Translations under genes and position numbers: made by a program
The notes under the pieces: model-generated
Database searches by the model: none
Told to the model about the DNA's origin: nothing
The model's input: the letters and a program-made list of their open reading frames with translations, nothing else
From: Betaproteobacteria bacterium
GTDB lineage: Bacteria > Pseudomonadota > Gammaproteobacteria > Burkholderiales > SG8-41
DNA: 55,994 nucleotides
Reading direction: 5' to 3'
NCBI GenBank assembly: GCA_947486575.1
Contig: CANKUB010000015.1
Span: forward strand, 1-55,994
In this document: piece after piece, positions 22,299 through 31,832 of the stretch
Numbering within the stretch: the stretch's first letter is position 1
Layout of the letters: each line of letters begins with the position of its first letter

Positions 22299-24083
22299 AT
22301 GCGTAGCGATTATTGCGGGCTGATCAGCCGCAAACATTTAGGCGAAGTGATTACCGTGCAGGGGTGGGTACATCGTCGGCGCGATCACGGTGGCGTTATT
22401 TTTATTGATATGCGTGACCGCGAAGGCCTGCTGCAGATTGTGTGCGACCCGGACAACCCTGCCACTTTCAAAACGGCGGAAACGCTGCGCAATGAATTCG
22501 TGGTGAGCGTCACCGGCAAAGTACGCCCGCGTCCCGACGGCACGGTGAACGCCAATCTGGTGAGCGGTGAAATCGAGGTGCTGGCGCAGTCGATAGAGAT
22601 TTTGAATCCATCGTTGACGCCGCCATTTTTGATGGACGACGAAAATCTGTCGGAAAACGTGCGCCTTGAATATCGCTTTCTTGATTTGCGCCGTCCCGCC
22701 ATGCAAAAAAACATGCGCCTTCGCTACCGCACGGCGATGGCGATACGTAACTATCTGGATAAACTCGGCTTTATCGACATCGAAACGCCGATGCTGACAC
22801 GTTCTACGCCTGAAGGTGCGCGCGATTACCTGGTGCCGTCACGCGTGCATAGCGGTGAGTTTTTTGCGTTGCCGCAGTCGCCGCAGTTGTTCAAGCAGAT
22901 GCTGATGGTGTCAGGTTACGACCGCTACTATCAGATCGTGCGTTGTTTTCGCGACGAGGATTTGCGTGCCGATCGTCAGCCGGAATTCACGCAGATTGAT
23001 ATCGAGACTTCGTTCCTCACTCAAGTCGAAATCACCGATATGATGGAAGCGATGATTTGCAGCGTGTTCAAAGACGTGCTCGACATTGATCTGCCGCAGC
23101 CGTTTCCGCGCATGTCGTTTGATGATGCCATGTCGCTGTATGGTTCTGACAAGCCCGACATGCGTGTGCCGCTCAAGCTTACTGAACTGACCGACGTGAT
23201 GAAAGAGGTCGCGTTCAAAGTATTCTCCGGCCCCGCTAACACCCCGGGGGGACGCGTGGCGGGCTTACTGGTGCCGGGTGGCGCCACGCTCACGCGCGGC
23301 GAGATTGACGCGTACACCGAATTCAGCAAAATTTACGGTGCAAAAGGCTTGGCGTACATCAAGATCAATGATGTTACGCAGTTGAACGAAACCGGTTTGC
23401 AATCGCCCATTGTAAAAAATCTTTCGGTAAGCGCGTTGAAGGCAGTCATTGAGCGCACGGGGGCAAAGAATGGCGATCTGATTTTTTTCGGTGCGGACAA
23501 AGCGAAAATCGTCAACGAGGCGCTTGGCGCATTGCGCGCAAAAATCGGTCACGAACGCGGCTTTGCGGCTAAGGAATGGAAACCGCTGTGGGTGCTGGAT
23601 TTCCCGATGTTTGAGTGGGACGAAGAAGGCAAACGCTGGAATGCCATGCACCATCCATTCACCTCGCCTGCCGCCGGGCACGAAGAGTTTCTTGCCACCG
23701 ATCCCGGCAAGGCGCGCGCCATCGCGCACGACATGGTGCTAAACGGCTGGGAAATAGGCGGAGGCTCGGTACGGATACACCGTCAGGAAGTGCAGTCCAA
23801 AGTATTTACTGCACTGGGCATTGACGCGGAAGAGGCCGAAGCGAAGTTCGGATTTTTGCTAAAAGCCCTGCAATATGGTGCGCCGCCGCATGGCGGAATC
23901 GCGTTCGGTCTGGATCGCATTGTCACCATGATGGCGGGTGCGGAATCGATACGCGACGTGATAGCGTTCCCGAAAACGCAGCGCGCGCAGTGTCTGCTTA
24001 CGCAGGCGCCGAATGTGGTTGATGAAAAACAGTTGCGGGAATTGCACATCCGCTTACGCAAAACCGAAACGGCGGCATCATGA
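22299..24083 (+). CDS. aspS: Aspartyl-tRNA synthetase
   Basis: 594 residues. It has the N-terminal OB-fold anticodon-binding domain ([29 protein letters not shown]), then the class II catalytic core with motif 2 ([26 protein letters not shown]) and motif 3 ([15 protein letters not shown]), plus the bacterial GAD insertion domain in the middle. The betaproteobacterial AspRS is usually non-discriminating, charging tRNA-Asp and tRNA-Asn when GatCAB is present; that cannot be decided by eye. The ATG follows the DUF502 stop by 21 bp. Confidence 0.97.
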   Translation: MRSDYCGLISRKHLGEVITVQGWVHRRRDHGGVIFIDMRDREGLLQIVCDPDNPATFKTAETLRNEFVVSVTGKVRPRPDGTVNANLVSGEIEVLAQSIEILNPSLTPPFLMDDENLSENVRLEYRFLDLRRPAMQKNMRLRYRTAMAIRNYLDKLGFIDIETPMLTRSTPEGARDYLVPSRVHSGEFFALPQSPQLFKQMLMVSGYDRYYQIVRCFRDEDLRADRQPEFTQIDIETSFLTQVEITDMMEAMICSVFKDVLDIDLPQPFPRMSFDDAMSLYGSDKPDMRVPLKLTELTDVMKEVAFKVFSGPANTPGGRVAGLLVPGGATLTRGEIDAYTEFSKIYGAKGLAYIKINDVTQLNETGLQSPIVKNLSVSALKAVIERTGAKNGDLIFFGADKAKIVNEALGALRAKIGHERGFAAKEWKPLWVLDFPMFEWDEEGKRWNAMHHPFTSPAAGHEEFLATDPGKARAIAHDMVLNGWEIGGGSVRIHRQEVQSKVFTALGIDAEEAEAKFGFLLKALQYGAPPHGGIAFGLDRIVTMMAGAESIRDVIAFPKTQRAQCLLTQAPNVVDEKQLRELHIRLRKTETAAS

Positions 24084-24163
24084 CTATTGCGCTATTGTTA
24101 CGTCATCGCAAGCCAACTGTTGTGCGTTAATTGCGCAAACAGGGAATAACAGGCCATAGACCA

Positions 24164-24565
24164 GTGAAAAAAATAGTAAATATAATCAATAGGTTATGCT
24201 GTATTCTGGCCGTGCTGGCGTTGAGCTCACCCGCAGTGGCGCAGCGTGACAATGCGCCCAGCGAGTCGCGCCAGCGCGTGCAATTAAGTCTCGCTGATGT
24301 CAGCGTTAAATCGCTGCCGACGGAAGCAATCAATACGCTAAGGCTCATCGACAAAGGCGGCCCCTATCCGTACGACCGCGACGGAATTGTGTTTGGCAAT
24401 TTCGAAAAGCGCCTTCCGATTAAGGATCGTGGCTACTACCACGAGTTCACCGTTCCCACGCCTGGCATCAAGCATCGTGGTGCGCGGCGCATCGTGACGG
24501 GGAAAAGCGGCGAAAAATATTACAGTGACGATCACTACAAAACCTTCAAGCGCGTAGTACCATGA
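24164..24565 (+). CDS. Secreted guanyl-specific ribonuclease (barnase/T1 fold)
   Basis: 133 residues from a GTG (VKKIVNIINRLCCILAVLALSSPAVAQ), which gives a clean Sec signal with likely cleavage near residue 26; a TTG at 24131 would add a non-hydrophobic leader. The C-terminal part matches the microbial N1/T1 RNase family: Glu94 in YYHEFTVPTPG, Arg108-Arg109 in GARRIVTG and His124 in SDDHYKTF are at the catalytic positions. These enzymes cleave RNA after guanine through a 2',3'-cyclic intermediate. The stop overlaps the start of a barstar-like gene by 4 bp, a toxin-inhibitor arrangement. Export to periplasm or medium is inferred. Confidence 0.88.
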   Translation: MKKIVNIINRLCCILAVLALSSPAVAQRDNAPSESRQRVQLSLADVSVKSLPTEAINTLRLIDKGGPYPYDRDGIVFGNFEKRLPIKDRGYYHEFTVPTPGIKHRGARRIVTGKSGEKYYSDDHYKTFKRVVP

Positions 24566-24984
24566 GTGCCATGAACGCTAAAGTCGCTATCGAAGCCAAA
24601 CGTTCCGGTGTTTACCGCGCACCGGCATCCGTGGACAGCCTGCGCGATCAGGCCAAACAGATTGGCTTGTTGTGGCTGGATTTGCCGCTCTATGCCGTTT
24701 CGGGCAAGCAACAGTTTCTCGCTGTGTGTACGAAGCAACTCAAACTGCCATCGTACTTTGGTGGTAACTGGGATGCGCTGGCAGATTGCGTGCGTGACTT
24801 CAATTGGCTCAAGGGCGCGGGTTTCGTGTTGCACGTCGCAGGGCGCGAAAAATTCGCTAACGCCGCACCGGAAGATTACGAAACAGCGCTGGCCGTTCTG
24901 GCCGAGGCTGCCGCGTTCTGGAAAGAAAAGGGCACGCCGTTTGTGGTTTTGGTAGACGGCGCCAAGGAACTCCCGCTGTTTTAG
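24562..24984 (+). CDS. Barstar-family ribonuclease inhibitor
   Basis: 140 residues. The central LPSYFGGNWDALADCVRDFNWL (residues 62-83) is the barstar motif whose helix and acidic side chains plug the active site of barnase-type RNases. It overlaps the upstream RNase gene by 4 bp, so the inhibitor is translationally coupled to its likely target and would protect the cytoplasm from enzyme that fails to be exported. The N-terminal 20 residues are not part of the fold. The partner assignment rests on adjacency. Confidence 0.88.
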   Translation: MSAMNAKVAIEAKRSGVYRAPASVDSLRDQAKQIGLLWLDLPLYAVSGKQQFLAVCTKQLKLPSYFGGNWDALADCVRDFNWLKGAGFVLHVAGREKFANAAPEDYETALAVLAEAAAFWKEKGTPFVVLVDGAKELPLF

Positions 24985-24994
24985 GCTGCCCGCT

Positions 24995-25468
24995 GTGGCC
25001 TACAAAATCCCCATATCGGTATTGGTGGTGATATACACCATTGACTTGCAAGTTCTGCTGATTGAGCGAGCTGATCGGCCCGGTTTCTGGCAATCCGTAA
25101 CCGGCAGTGTAGATGCCGAGGATGAGCCGCTGGAGGTCACGGCGATGCGGGAGGTGGGCGAAGAGACCGGGCTTGACGCCGCGCGCTACCCGCTGCGCAA
25201 CTGGCATAAACAGAACACATTCGAGATTTTTTCGCGCTGGAGCGGACGTTTTGCGCCGGGCACCACACACAATCTGGAAAACGTTTTCAGTCTGGAACTG
25301 CCAGCACCATTGCCGGTAACGCTGGCACCCAGGGAGCATACGCAATACGTGTGGCTGCCGTGGCAGGAGGCAGCTGAGAAATGTTTTTCCTGGAGCAACG
25401 TCGCTGCGATACGTGAGCTACCGCACAGAATCCGTGAAAATAATGTGTTAAACCTCGCACTGCGTTGA
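24995..25468 (+). CDS. nudB: Nudix hydrolase, dihydroneopterin triphosphate diphosphatase-like
   Basis: 157 residues from a GTG start (VAYKIPISVLVVIYT). The Nudix box is GSVDAEDEPLEVTAMREVGEETGL (residues about 37-60), with the one-residue longer GX6E spacing that, as I recall, occurs in betaproteobacterial NudB. NudB removes pyrophosphate from 7,8-dihydroneopterin triphosphate in folate synthesis. In many betaproteobacteria nudB follows aspS, as here with the RNase/barstar pair intervening. A different Nudix substrate cannot be excluded. Confidence 0.85.
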   Translation: MAYKIPISVLVVIYTIDLQVLLIERADRPGFWQSVTGSVDAEDEPLEVTAMREVGEETGLDAARYPLRNWHKQNTFEIFSRWSGRFAPGTTHNLENVFSLELPAPLPVTLAPREHTQYVWLPWQEAAEKCFSWSNVAAIRELPHRIRENNVLNLALR

Positions 25469-25485
25469 TCCGTCAGTAAACCATT

Positions 25486-25499
25486 TGTGCGTACGCACA
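25486..25499. promoter_or_regulatory. 14-bp palindrome upstream of nadA
   Basis: TGTGCGTACGCACA is a perfect dyad, 122 bp before the nadA ATG and 17 bp after the nudB stop. It could be an operator for a dimeric repressor of NAD synthesis; no family can be named from the sequence. Confidence 0.4.
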
Positions 25500-25621
25500 T
25501 TAATGCTGCATCGGTTGTGGGAATTCCGCAGACGAAAACGTGTCTTAATGTGATATCTTTCCAAATCTTCGTGTGCTTCGCCGTTGAATATTTGCAACGC
25601 GAACACCATTGAAAGGGCAAT

Positions 25622-26728
25622 ATGGAAAACGCAATCGCTAGTCCGATCAAGTTTGACCGATACAAGCCGCTGGCCGATGATGCCTGTCAGCCGCGCATTC
25701 TGGCTGCCAAACAGGCGCTGGGTAAGCGCGTATCTATCCTCGGGCATCACTATCAGCGCGCCGACGTTTACCGTCATGCCGATCTGGTGGGTGACTCGCT
25801 GGGCCTGTCAAAGCTCGCGTCGCGTACCGATGCAGACTACTTGGTGTTCTGCGGCGTGCACTTCATGGCCGAAGTGGCGGACATTTTGTCCAAGCCTGAG
25901 CAAACGGTCATCCTGCCCGACATGAGCGCGGGTTGCTCGATGGCCGACATGGCGAATCTCACCAAGGTTGAGCGCGCGTGGCGTGAGATCGGCGAAGTGC
26001 TGAATCCCGACGAAACGATTACGCCGATTACCTACATCAACTCTGCTGCCGATCTCAAAGCGTTTTGCGGCGAACATGGCGGCATCGTATGCACCTCCAG
26101 CAATGCGCGGCAAATTCTGCAATGGGCGTTTGCGCGGCGCGAAAAAGTGTTGTTTTTCCCGGATCAACATCTGGGCCGCTGGACGGGCTATCTGATGGAT
26201 ATTCCCCTGGCAGAAATGCTGGTGTGGGACCCTGATTTGCCAATGGGTGGATTGACGGCGCAGCAAATTAAAATGGCAAAAGTGCTGCTATGGAAAGGCC
26301 ATTGCTCGGTGCATCAGATGTTCCAGGCCTCGCACATTTTGCGCTGGCGTCAGCAAAACCCGACGGGTGCTGTGATCAGTCACCCGGAATGCAATTTTGA
26401 AGTGTGCAAACTGTCGGATTACGTGGGCTCCACGGACTACATCCTCAAAACCATTGCGTCGAGCGCACCGGGCACGCGCTGGCTGGTGGGTACTGAATTG
26501 AACCTGGTGAACCGTCTTGCGGATGAATTCAAGCCGCAGGGCAAGGTAGTGCAATTCATGGCGCCCACGGTGTGTATGTGCTCGACCATGGCGCGCATTG
26601 ATCCCCAGCATCTGGCATGGACTCTTGAAAATCTGGTTGCGGGAAAAGTTGTTAACCCGATTAAAGTGCCGAAGCGCGAGGCTGATCTTGCACGTGTGAC
26701 GCTGGATCGTATGCTGGCGGTTTCCTGA
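25622..26728 (+). CDS. nadA: Quinolinate synthase A
   Basis: 368 residues. NadA condenses iminoaspartate with dihydroxyacetone phosphate to quinolinate in de novo NAD synthesis, using a [4Fe-4S] cluster. Likely ligands are in MSAGCSMADM (Cys105), ISHPECNFEVC and TVCMCSTMARIDP. Substrate motifs GHHYQRADVYRHADLVGDSL and PITYINSAADLKAFCGEHGGIVCTSSNA are intact. No nadB or nadC is adjacent. The gene has its own 153-bp upstream region and a strong terminator, so it is probably monocistronic. Confidence 0.97.
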   Translation: MENAIASPIKFDRYKPLADDACQPRILAAKQALGKRVSILGHHYQRADVYRHADLVGDSLGLSKLASRTDADYLVFCGVHFMAEVADILSKPEQTVILPDMSAGCSMADMANLTKVERAWREIGEVLNPDETITPITYINSAADLKAFCGEHGGIVCTSSNARQILQWAFARREKVLFFPDQHLGRWTGYLMDIPLAEMLVWDPDLPMGGLTAQQIKMAKVLLWKGHCSVHQMFQASHILRWRQQNPTGAVISHPECNFEVCKLSDYVGSTDYILKTIASSAPGTRWLVGTELNLVNRLADEFKPQGKVVQFMAPTVCMCSTMARIDPQHLAWTLENLVAGKVVNPIKVPKREADLARVTLDRMLAVS

Positions 26729-26744
26729 GATTGATGAGTTAAGG

Positions 26745-26778
26745 AACGGCGTGCCGCGAAAGTGGCACGCCGTTTTTT
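26745..26778 (+). terminator. Rho-independent terminator after nadA
   Basis: AACGGCGTGCC (26745-26755) and GGCACGCCGTT (26764-26774) form a perfect 11-bp stem with an 8-base loop, followed by a run of six T residues starting at 26773. The next gene starts at 26783, almost on top of it. Confidence 0.95.
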
Positions 26779-26782
26779 ATAG

Positions 26783-27574
26783 ATGAACAGCCTTCAGCAA
26801 GCGCCCATTACGCAACTGCGCATCGCCACCTGCAACATTCACAAAGGCCTGTCGATTTTTAACCGGCGCGTGGTGATTCACACGCTGCGCGATGAGTTGC
26901 GTGCGCTCGACGCGGATCTGGTGTTTTTGCAGGAGGTGTCTGGACGCAACGACATGCACGCTCATCGCCATGGCAACTGGCCAAGCGAGCCGCAGCACGA
27001 ATTTCTGGCTGATCCGCTGTGGCAGGATCATGCCTATTTTCACGCCTATGGCCGCAACGCGATTGACGACAACGGCGAGCACGGTAACGCGATACTCTCG
27101 CGCTTTCCCATTGTGCGGTGGGAGAATCAGGATGTGTCGTCGCACCGTTTTGAAAGCCGCGGACTGTTGCATGCTGAAATTGAAATCTCTGGCTGGTCAC
27201 AGGCATTGCACTGCGTGTGCGTGCACCTCGCGCTTACCGCGCGTGGCCGAAGCCGACAAATGGAGCGTCTGCGCCAGCGCATTGAACGCATGGTGCCTGC
27301 CGATGCGCCGCTGATCGTCGCGGGCGATTTCAATGACTGGTATTGGCGTCATCGGGCCACGCACGAGTTCGCGCATCCGCTGAACATGCACGAAGTGTTT
27401 GAAGCAGACGGTGGCCGGCCCGCGCGCAGCTTTCCGGCGCTCTTGCCTTTTTTGCGTCTTGACCGCATATATGTCCGGGGCTTTGGCGTGCGTAGCGCCA
27501 GCGTGCAGCGTGGTCGCGGCTGGCGTCACAGCTCCGATCATCGTGCTTTGACCTGTGATTTGAGCCTATTGTAA
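26783..27574 (+). CDS. Endonuclease/exonuclease/phosphatase (EEP) family protein
   Basis: 263 residues. EEP-fold motifs are visible: ATCNIHKGL near residue 16, FLQEVSG near 48 (metal-binding Glu), GEHGNAILSRFPI near 96, IVAGDFNDW near 175 (catalytic Asp and Asn) and HSSDHRALTCDL at the C-terminus (catalytic His). The family includes exonuclease III-like nucleases, sphingomyelinases and phosphoinositide phosphatases. No signal peptide is visible, so a cytoplasmic role is likely. The ATG begins four bases after the nadA terminator, so transcription must start inside or read through that hairpin; there is little room for a promoter. Confidence 0.85.
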   Translation: MNSLQQAPITQLRIATCNIHKGLSIFNRRVVIHTLRDELRALDADLVFLQEVSGRNDMHAHRHGNWPSEPQHEFLADPLWQDHAYFHAYGRNAIDDNGEHGNAILSRFPIVRWENQDVSSHRFESRGLLHAEIEISGWSQALHCVCVHLALTARGRSRQMERLRQRIERMVPADAPLIVAGDFNDWYWRHRATHEFAHPLNMHEVFEADGGRPARSFPALLPFLRLDRIYVRGFGVRSASVQRGRGWRHSSDHRALTCDLSLL

Positions 27575-27638
27575 CCATCTGTTTTTATTGGGTAATTTTA
27601 ATCATGCTCTGCGTTGAAACTACGCGCAAAGGCTGCGT

Positions 27639-29477
27639 GTGAGCACCATCCATCAAACCAGCGGCGTCACTGAAGTGGATGCTTCAGACGCGAAAACCGG
27701 CAAGCGTAACGAGTGGCGCGTGGTGCCCACGCTGCTGCCGTTTTTGTGGGAATACAAAGGGCGTGTCGCGATTGCGTTGACCTTTCTGGTGGCGGCAAAA
27801 CTCGCCAACGTCGGCGTGCCGCTGCTGATGAAAGGCATCGTTGATGACTTGTCGCCTACGCAACAAGTACTGGCGGCGCCAATGCTGCTGCTGGTGGCGT
27901 ATGGCGTTTTGCGTTTTGCGAATACGATGTTTGCCGAGTTGCGCGATATGGTGTTTGTGCGTGTGGCGCAGCGCGCGGTGCGGCGCGTGGCGCTGAATGT
28001 GTTTCGCCATCTGCACAGCCTGTCATTGAGGTTTCATCTGAACCGCCAAACCGGCGGCATGACGCGCGATATCGAGCGTGGCTCGCGCGGCATCTCCACG
28101 TTGCTTACCTTCATGCTGTTTTCGATAATTCCGGTGATACTGGAATTTTTGCTGGTGGCGGCGGTGCTGTTCGCGCGCTTTGACTGGCGCTTTGTCGCAG
28201 TAACGTTTGGCGCGGTGATCGCCTACATCGCCTTTACGATTTCGATTACCGAGTGGCGAACTGCGATACGTCGCCGCGCGAATGAGCTGGATTCGAAGGC
28301 GAATACACGCGCCGTGGACAGCCTGCTCAATTACGAAACCGTCAAGTACTTCAATAACGAGGAATTCGAGGCGACACGCTACGACGCCAACCTCGTGAGT
28401 TATGAAGCGGCAGCGGTTAAGACCGAGGCGTCGCTGGGGCTGCTCAATATCGGGCAAAGCGCGATTATCGCCGTCGCAGCCACGACATTGATGGTGCTCG
28501 CTGCACAGGGTGTGGCGGCAAAACACCTGACGCTGGGCGATCTGGTGCTGGTCAATGCGCTGCTGATTCAGCTTTATATTCCGCTGAATTTCCTGGGCAT
28601 GGCGTATCGCGAAATCAAGCAGTCGTTGATCGATATGGATCGTATGTTCAGCTTGCTCGAAGAAAACCGCGAGGTTCAGGATAAGCCTGGTGCGCAGCCG
28701 CTTGCCGATGGGCCCGCAACCGTGCGCTTTGAAAACGTGAATTTCAGCTATGAGCCGGAGCGCCAGATTCTGTTTGGCGTGAGTTTTGAAATTCCTGCCG
28801 GGCACAAAGTGGCCGTGGTGGGCCACAGTGGGTCTGGCAAATCAACCTTGGCGCGGCTCTTGTACCGGTTTTACGACGTTGGCGGCGGCGCAATTCGCGT
28901 CAACGCCGCGGACATCCGTGAAGTGCAGCAATCGAGTTTGCGCGCAGCCACCGGCATCGTGCCGCAAGACACCGTGCTGTTTAATGACACGATTTTTTAC
29001 AACATTCATTACGGCCGTACTGGTGCCGCGCACGAGGAAGTGTTCGAGGCAGCGCGTGCCGCGCATATTCATGATTTCATTGTGAGTCTCCCTGACGGCT
29101 ATGAATCACCGGTGGGTGAGCGGGGGCTTAAATTGTCCGGTGGCGAAAAGCAGCGGGTGGCGATTGCGCGCGCGATACTGAAAAATCCGCGCATTCTGAT
29201 TTTTGATGAAGCGACTTCTGCGCTGGATTCCAAATCCGAAAAAGCCATACAGGAAGAACTCACGCGCATTGCGCACGGCCACACCACGCTGGTGATCGCG
29301 CATCGCCTATCGACCGTGATGGACGCTGATCAGATTCTGGTGATGGATCACGGGCGCATCATCGAGCGCGGCACGCACCGCGAGCTATTGGAGCAGGGTG
29401 GCCTTTACACGCAGATGTGGGCATTGCAACAGCAGGAAAACGAGAAGAACGAATCGGGCGCGAGCGTGCATCCGTAA
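27639..29477 (+). CDS. Atm1/HMT1-type ABC exporter (fused permease and ATPase)
   Basis: 612 residues from a GTG start. About six membrane segments fill residues 35-330; the nucleotide-binding domain has Walker A GHSGSGKST, the signature LSGGEKQRVAIARAIL, Walker B ILIFDEATSALD and the switch His in LVIAHRLSTV. The permease wording (LLNYETVKYFNNEEFEATRYD and QTGGMTRDIERGSRGISTLL) matches the Atm1/ABCB7 group. Bacterial members export glutathione conjugates or metal-thiol complexes and protect against heavy metals. It is likely a homodimer in the inner membrane. Substrate assignment is inference. Confidence 0.9.
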   Translation: MSTIHQTSGVTEVDASDAKTGKRNEWRVVPTLLPFLWEYKGRVAIALTFLVAAKLANVGVPLLMKGIVDDLSPTQQVLAAPMLLLVAYGVLRFANTMFAELRDMVFVRVAQRAVRRVALNVFRHLHSLSLRFHLNRQTGGMTRDIERGSRGISTLLTFMLFSIIPVILEFLLVAAVLFARFDWRFVAVTFGAVIAYIAFTISITEWRTAIRRRANELDSKANTRAVDSLLNYETVKYFNNEEFEATRYDANLVSYEAAAVKTEASLGLLNIGQSAIIAVAATTLMVLAAQGVAAKHLTLGDLVLVNALLIQLYIPLNFLGMAYREIKQSLIDMDRMFSLLEENREVQDKPGAQPLADGPATVRFENVNFSYEPERQILFGVSFEIPAGHKVAVVGHSGSGKSTLARLLYRFYDVGGGAIRVNAADIREVQQSSLRAATGIVPQDTVLFNDTIFYNIHYGRTGAAHEEVFEAARAAHIHDFIVSLPDGYESPVGERGLKLSGGEKQRVAIARAILKNPRILIFDEATSALDSKSEKAIQEELTRIAHGHTTLVIAHRLSTVMDADQILVMDHGRIIERGTHRELLEQGGLYTQMWALQQQENEKNESGASVHP

Positions 29478-29496
29478 CGAACTATTCCTGATTTTA

Positions 29497-30888
29497 TTAT
29501 GCCGCCACTGGCAGTGAAACCTGTGCTAGCGTACCCTGATTGCCTGCGCCCGCAAGCAGCTTGATGCTCCCGCCGTGGCGCAAAACAATTTCACGCACGA
29601 TGGCGAGTCCCAGCCCGCAGCCTTCTACGCCCGTTCCTAACACGCGGTGAAAACGCTCCAGCACCGCGTCGCGCTCACTCTCTGGAATGCCGGGGCCGTT
29701 GTCTTCTACGGCAATGACAAGGGTGTCGGCCGTGCTGGTGAGCCGCACCGTGACGTGACCGCCGTTCTGCGTATAACGTAGCGCATTGTCGATAAGATTG
29801 CCGAGCATTTCGCGCAGCAAAAAATTGTCACCATTCACATGCGTTGGTGCATCAAGGCGTTCGGAGCCCTCGAATCCCAGGTCGATGCCACGCAGCAGTG
29901 CGCGCGGCACCCACTCGGTGGTAGTGGCGCGTGCGAGTGCCAGAATATCCAGGCGCTCCACGGCCTGCGTGTGCTCGGCAGATGGTTCGGCGCGCGCCAG
30001 AGACAGCAGTTGATTGACCAGGTGCGTAGTGTGGTCTGCGGCGGTTTGAATTTGCCTGAGCGTGTCGTGCGTTTCGCGCGGATCAGATTGTCGCAGCGCC
30101 AGCTCGGTTTGTGTGCGCAGGCCTGCAATGGGCGTACGCAGTTGATGCGCTGCGTCGGCGATAAAGCGCTGTTGCGACGACAGCGCGGCGCTTAAGCGGT
30201 GCAGCAGGGCGTTCATGGATTCGACGAGTGGGCGCACTTCTGAAGGCACATGGGTTGCGGGCAGCGGCGACAGATCACGATGCGAGCGTTGTTCGATTTC
30301 CTGACGCAGCTGCGACAGCGGAGCGAGTGCACGCGTGACCGAAAACCAGATGACAATGAACGCAAGGAATGCCCCTAGCGCCTGCGGCAGCGCAAAGCCG
30401 ATCGACAGCTCGCGTATGAGATCAGTGCGCGCGCGCTGGGTTTCAACCACGTAGACGGTGACTTGTCCGCGTATGTCTTCTGTTTCAATGGGCAATTGAA
30501 TCGCGGCGACGCGTACGGCCTGATCGCGATAGGTGTCATCGTAATAGAGCGCTTGCCCGGTGGTGGAGGGCTGCGCCGGTTTGATGTCCGGTTCACCGGT
30601 GATGAATTCGCGATCCGGTCCGGTCACCATGTAATAGAGTTGTCCGGTCTCACGCGTGCGCAGCATCTGTATCGCGACCTCAGGCAGATCTACGTAAATG
30701 CGCCCACGCAACACGCGCACCTGACGGCCGATATCCAGTGCAGATTCGAGCAGGGCGCGATCGTACGCCACGTTGACGTAGCGTTTGGCAATGTCGTAAT
30801 CGATATACGCACTGACGAACCAAAGGATGCCCAGCGGAATGGACACCCACGCCAGTACTTGCCGGCGCAGCGTGGTGCTGCGCTTCAT
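29497..30888 (-). CDS. Sensor histidine kinase, TctE/QseC-like
   Basis: 463 residues. A membrane segment at about residues 10-30, a periplasmic domain of the two-component sensor N-terminal type (YDRALLESALDIGRQVRV to about 160), a second segment at about 163-185, a HAMP-like linker, then the kinase: H-box RFIADAAHQLRTPIAGL with phosphorylatable His248, N-box LGNLIDNALRYT, G1 VEDNGPGIP and G2 GCGLGLAIV. The sensor domain type is that of TctE, which in Salmonella controls tricarboxylate uptake. Its start overlaps the response regulator by 4 bp. The presence of four Bug binding proteins nearby makes a carboxylate signal plausible, but that is inference. Confidence 0.9.
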   Translation of the reverse strand: MKRSTTLRRQVLAWVSIPLGILWFVSAYIDYDIAKRYVNVAYDRALLESALDIGRQVRVLRGRIYVDLPEVAIQMLRTRETGQLYYMVTGPDREFITGEPDIKPAQPSTTGQALYYDDTYRDQAVRVAAIQLPIETEDIRGQVTVYVVETQRARTDLIRELSIGFALPQALGAFLAFIVIWFSVTRALAPLSQLRQEIEQRSHRDLSPLPATHVPSEVRPLVESMNALLHRLSAALSSQQRFIADAAHQLRTPIAGLRTQTELALRQSDPRETHDTLRQIQTAADHTTHLVNQLLSLARAEPSAEHTQAVERLDILALARATTTEWVPRALLRGIDLGFEGSERLDAPTHVNGDNFLLREMLGNLIDNALRYTQNGGHVTVRLTSTADTLVIAVEDNGPGIPESERDAVLERFHRVLGTGVEGCGLGLAIVREIVLRHGGSIKLLAGAGNQGTLAQVSLPVAA

Positions 30889-31568
30889 GCGCCGGATTTC
30901 TCCATGTTCTTTTCCATCAGGTAACCGAGCCCGCGTATGGTGCGTATGACCACACCCGACGGTTCAATTTTTTTGCGCAGGCGATGCACGCAGACTTCAA
31001 TGGCATTGGCGCCGACGTCTTCGTCCCAGCCATAGAGTTTTTCGGCTAGCTGGTCTTTGCTGACCACGCGGCCGCTGCGCATCATCAGCACCTCAAGCAC
31101 GCCCAGTTCACGTGCGGATAAATCCAGCGGCAGATTATCCACGGTGACCCGGCGACCCGTGGTATCAAGGTTTAATTTTCCATTAATTATCAATGAGTTA
31201 CCGCCTGCCATGCCGCGTCGTATCAGCGCCCGCACGCGCGCTTCAAGCTCGGGTAGCTCAAACGGTTTGGTCATGTAGTCGTCCGCCCCCAGGTCCAGGC
31301 CGCGCACGCGATCCTGCAACGCATCGCGGGCGGTGAGCACCAGCACCGGCGGTGTCGGCGAACGGCGGCGCAGACGCTTGATTATTTCAAATCCATCGAT
31401 GCGCGGCAGGCCCAAATCCAGTATCACCAGATCGTACGTTTGCGTTGACAACGCATGGTCGGCCGCCACGCCATCGGTAACACAATCGACAGCGTATTCA
31501 CCGCTACGCAATGAGCGCGTCAGTCCATCTGCCAGCACGGGATCGTCTTCTGCTATAAGGATGCGCAT
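30885..31568 (-). CDS. Two-component response regulator, OmpR/TctD family
   Basis: 227 residues. Receiver domain MRILIAEDDPVLADGL with acidic pocket and phospho-acceptor Asp51 in LVILDLGLPRIDGF, conserved Thr (LVLTARDA) and Lys101 (YMTKPF). The C-terminal winged helix (LDLSARELGVLEVLMMRSGRVVSKDQLAEKLYGWDEDVGANAIEVCVHRLRKKI) is OmpR-type. It is the upstream gene of the pair with the sensor kinase. Regulated genes are unknown; the divergent 465-bp region is an obvious place to look for its binding sites. Confidence 0.93.
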   Translation of the reverse strand: MRILIAEDDPVLADGLTRSLRSGEYAVDCVTDGVAADHALSTQTYDLVILDLGLPRIDGFEIIKRLRRRSPTPPVLVLTARDALQDRVRGLDLGADDYMTKPFELPELEARVRALIRRGMAGGNSLIINGKLNLDTTGRRVTVDNLPLDLSARELGVLEVLMMRSGRVVSKDQLAEKLYGWDEDVGANAIEVCVHRLRKKIEPSGVVIRTIRGLGYLMEKNMEKSGA

Positions 31569-31673
31569 GGGATTGGAAGTTTACTATGTGAAATTACGTA
31601 TGTACGTAGGGCTGTCGTAAGCCATACGTAAGCTACCGCTGGTATTTATAAAATATAGATTGTTCAGTTTAGC

Positions 31674-31724
31674 TTGCACAGTGGCGGTGGCGGTGGCGAT
31701 GGTAGCGGAATGTGCACTGTGCAA
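31674..31724. repeat. Inverted repeat with G-rich loop
   Basis: TTGCACAGTG (31674-31683) and CACTGTGCAA (31715-31724) are perfect complements. The 31-base loop is mostly GGTGGC-type repeats. As RNA this makes a long stable hairpin; as DNA it could be an operator for the divergent response regulator. Confidence 0.6.
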
Positions 31725-31832
31725 GGTGTTGCGTAACAACGGGTTGCGCGAGATTCATGTAACGATTTTCCTCCTCGGAGGCCGTCAGTAACAGTTATTT
31801 GTGCTGAGCGAATGATTGTATGGCCTCTTTCC

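Noticed and set aside
24131-24163. TTG start giving eleven more residues for the RNase
   Set aside because: It would put a polar stretch before a clean signal peptide; the GTG at 24164 is more likely.
31699-31791. A 30-codon frame MVAECALCKVLRNNG in the intergenic region, starting after GGTGG repeats
   Set aside because: No family resemblance and no proper ribosome-binding site; the GGTGG match comes from the repeat. The region is better explained as structured RNA.
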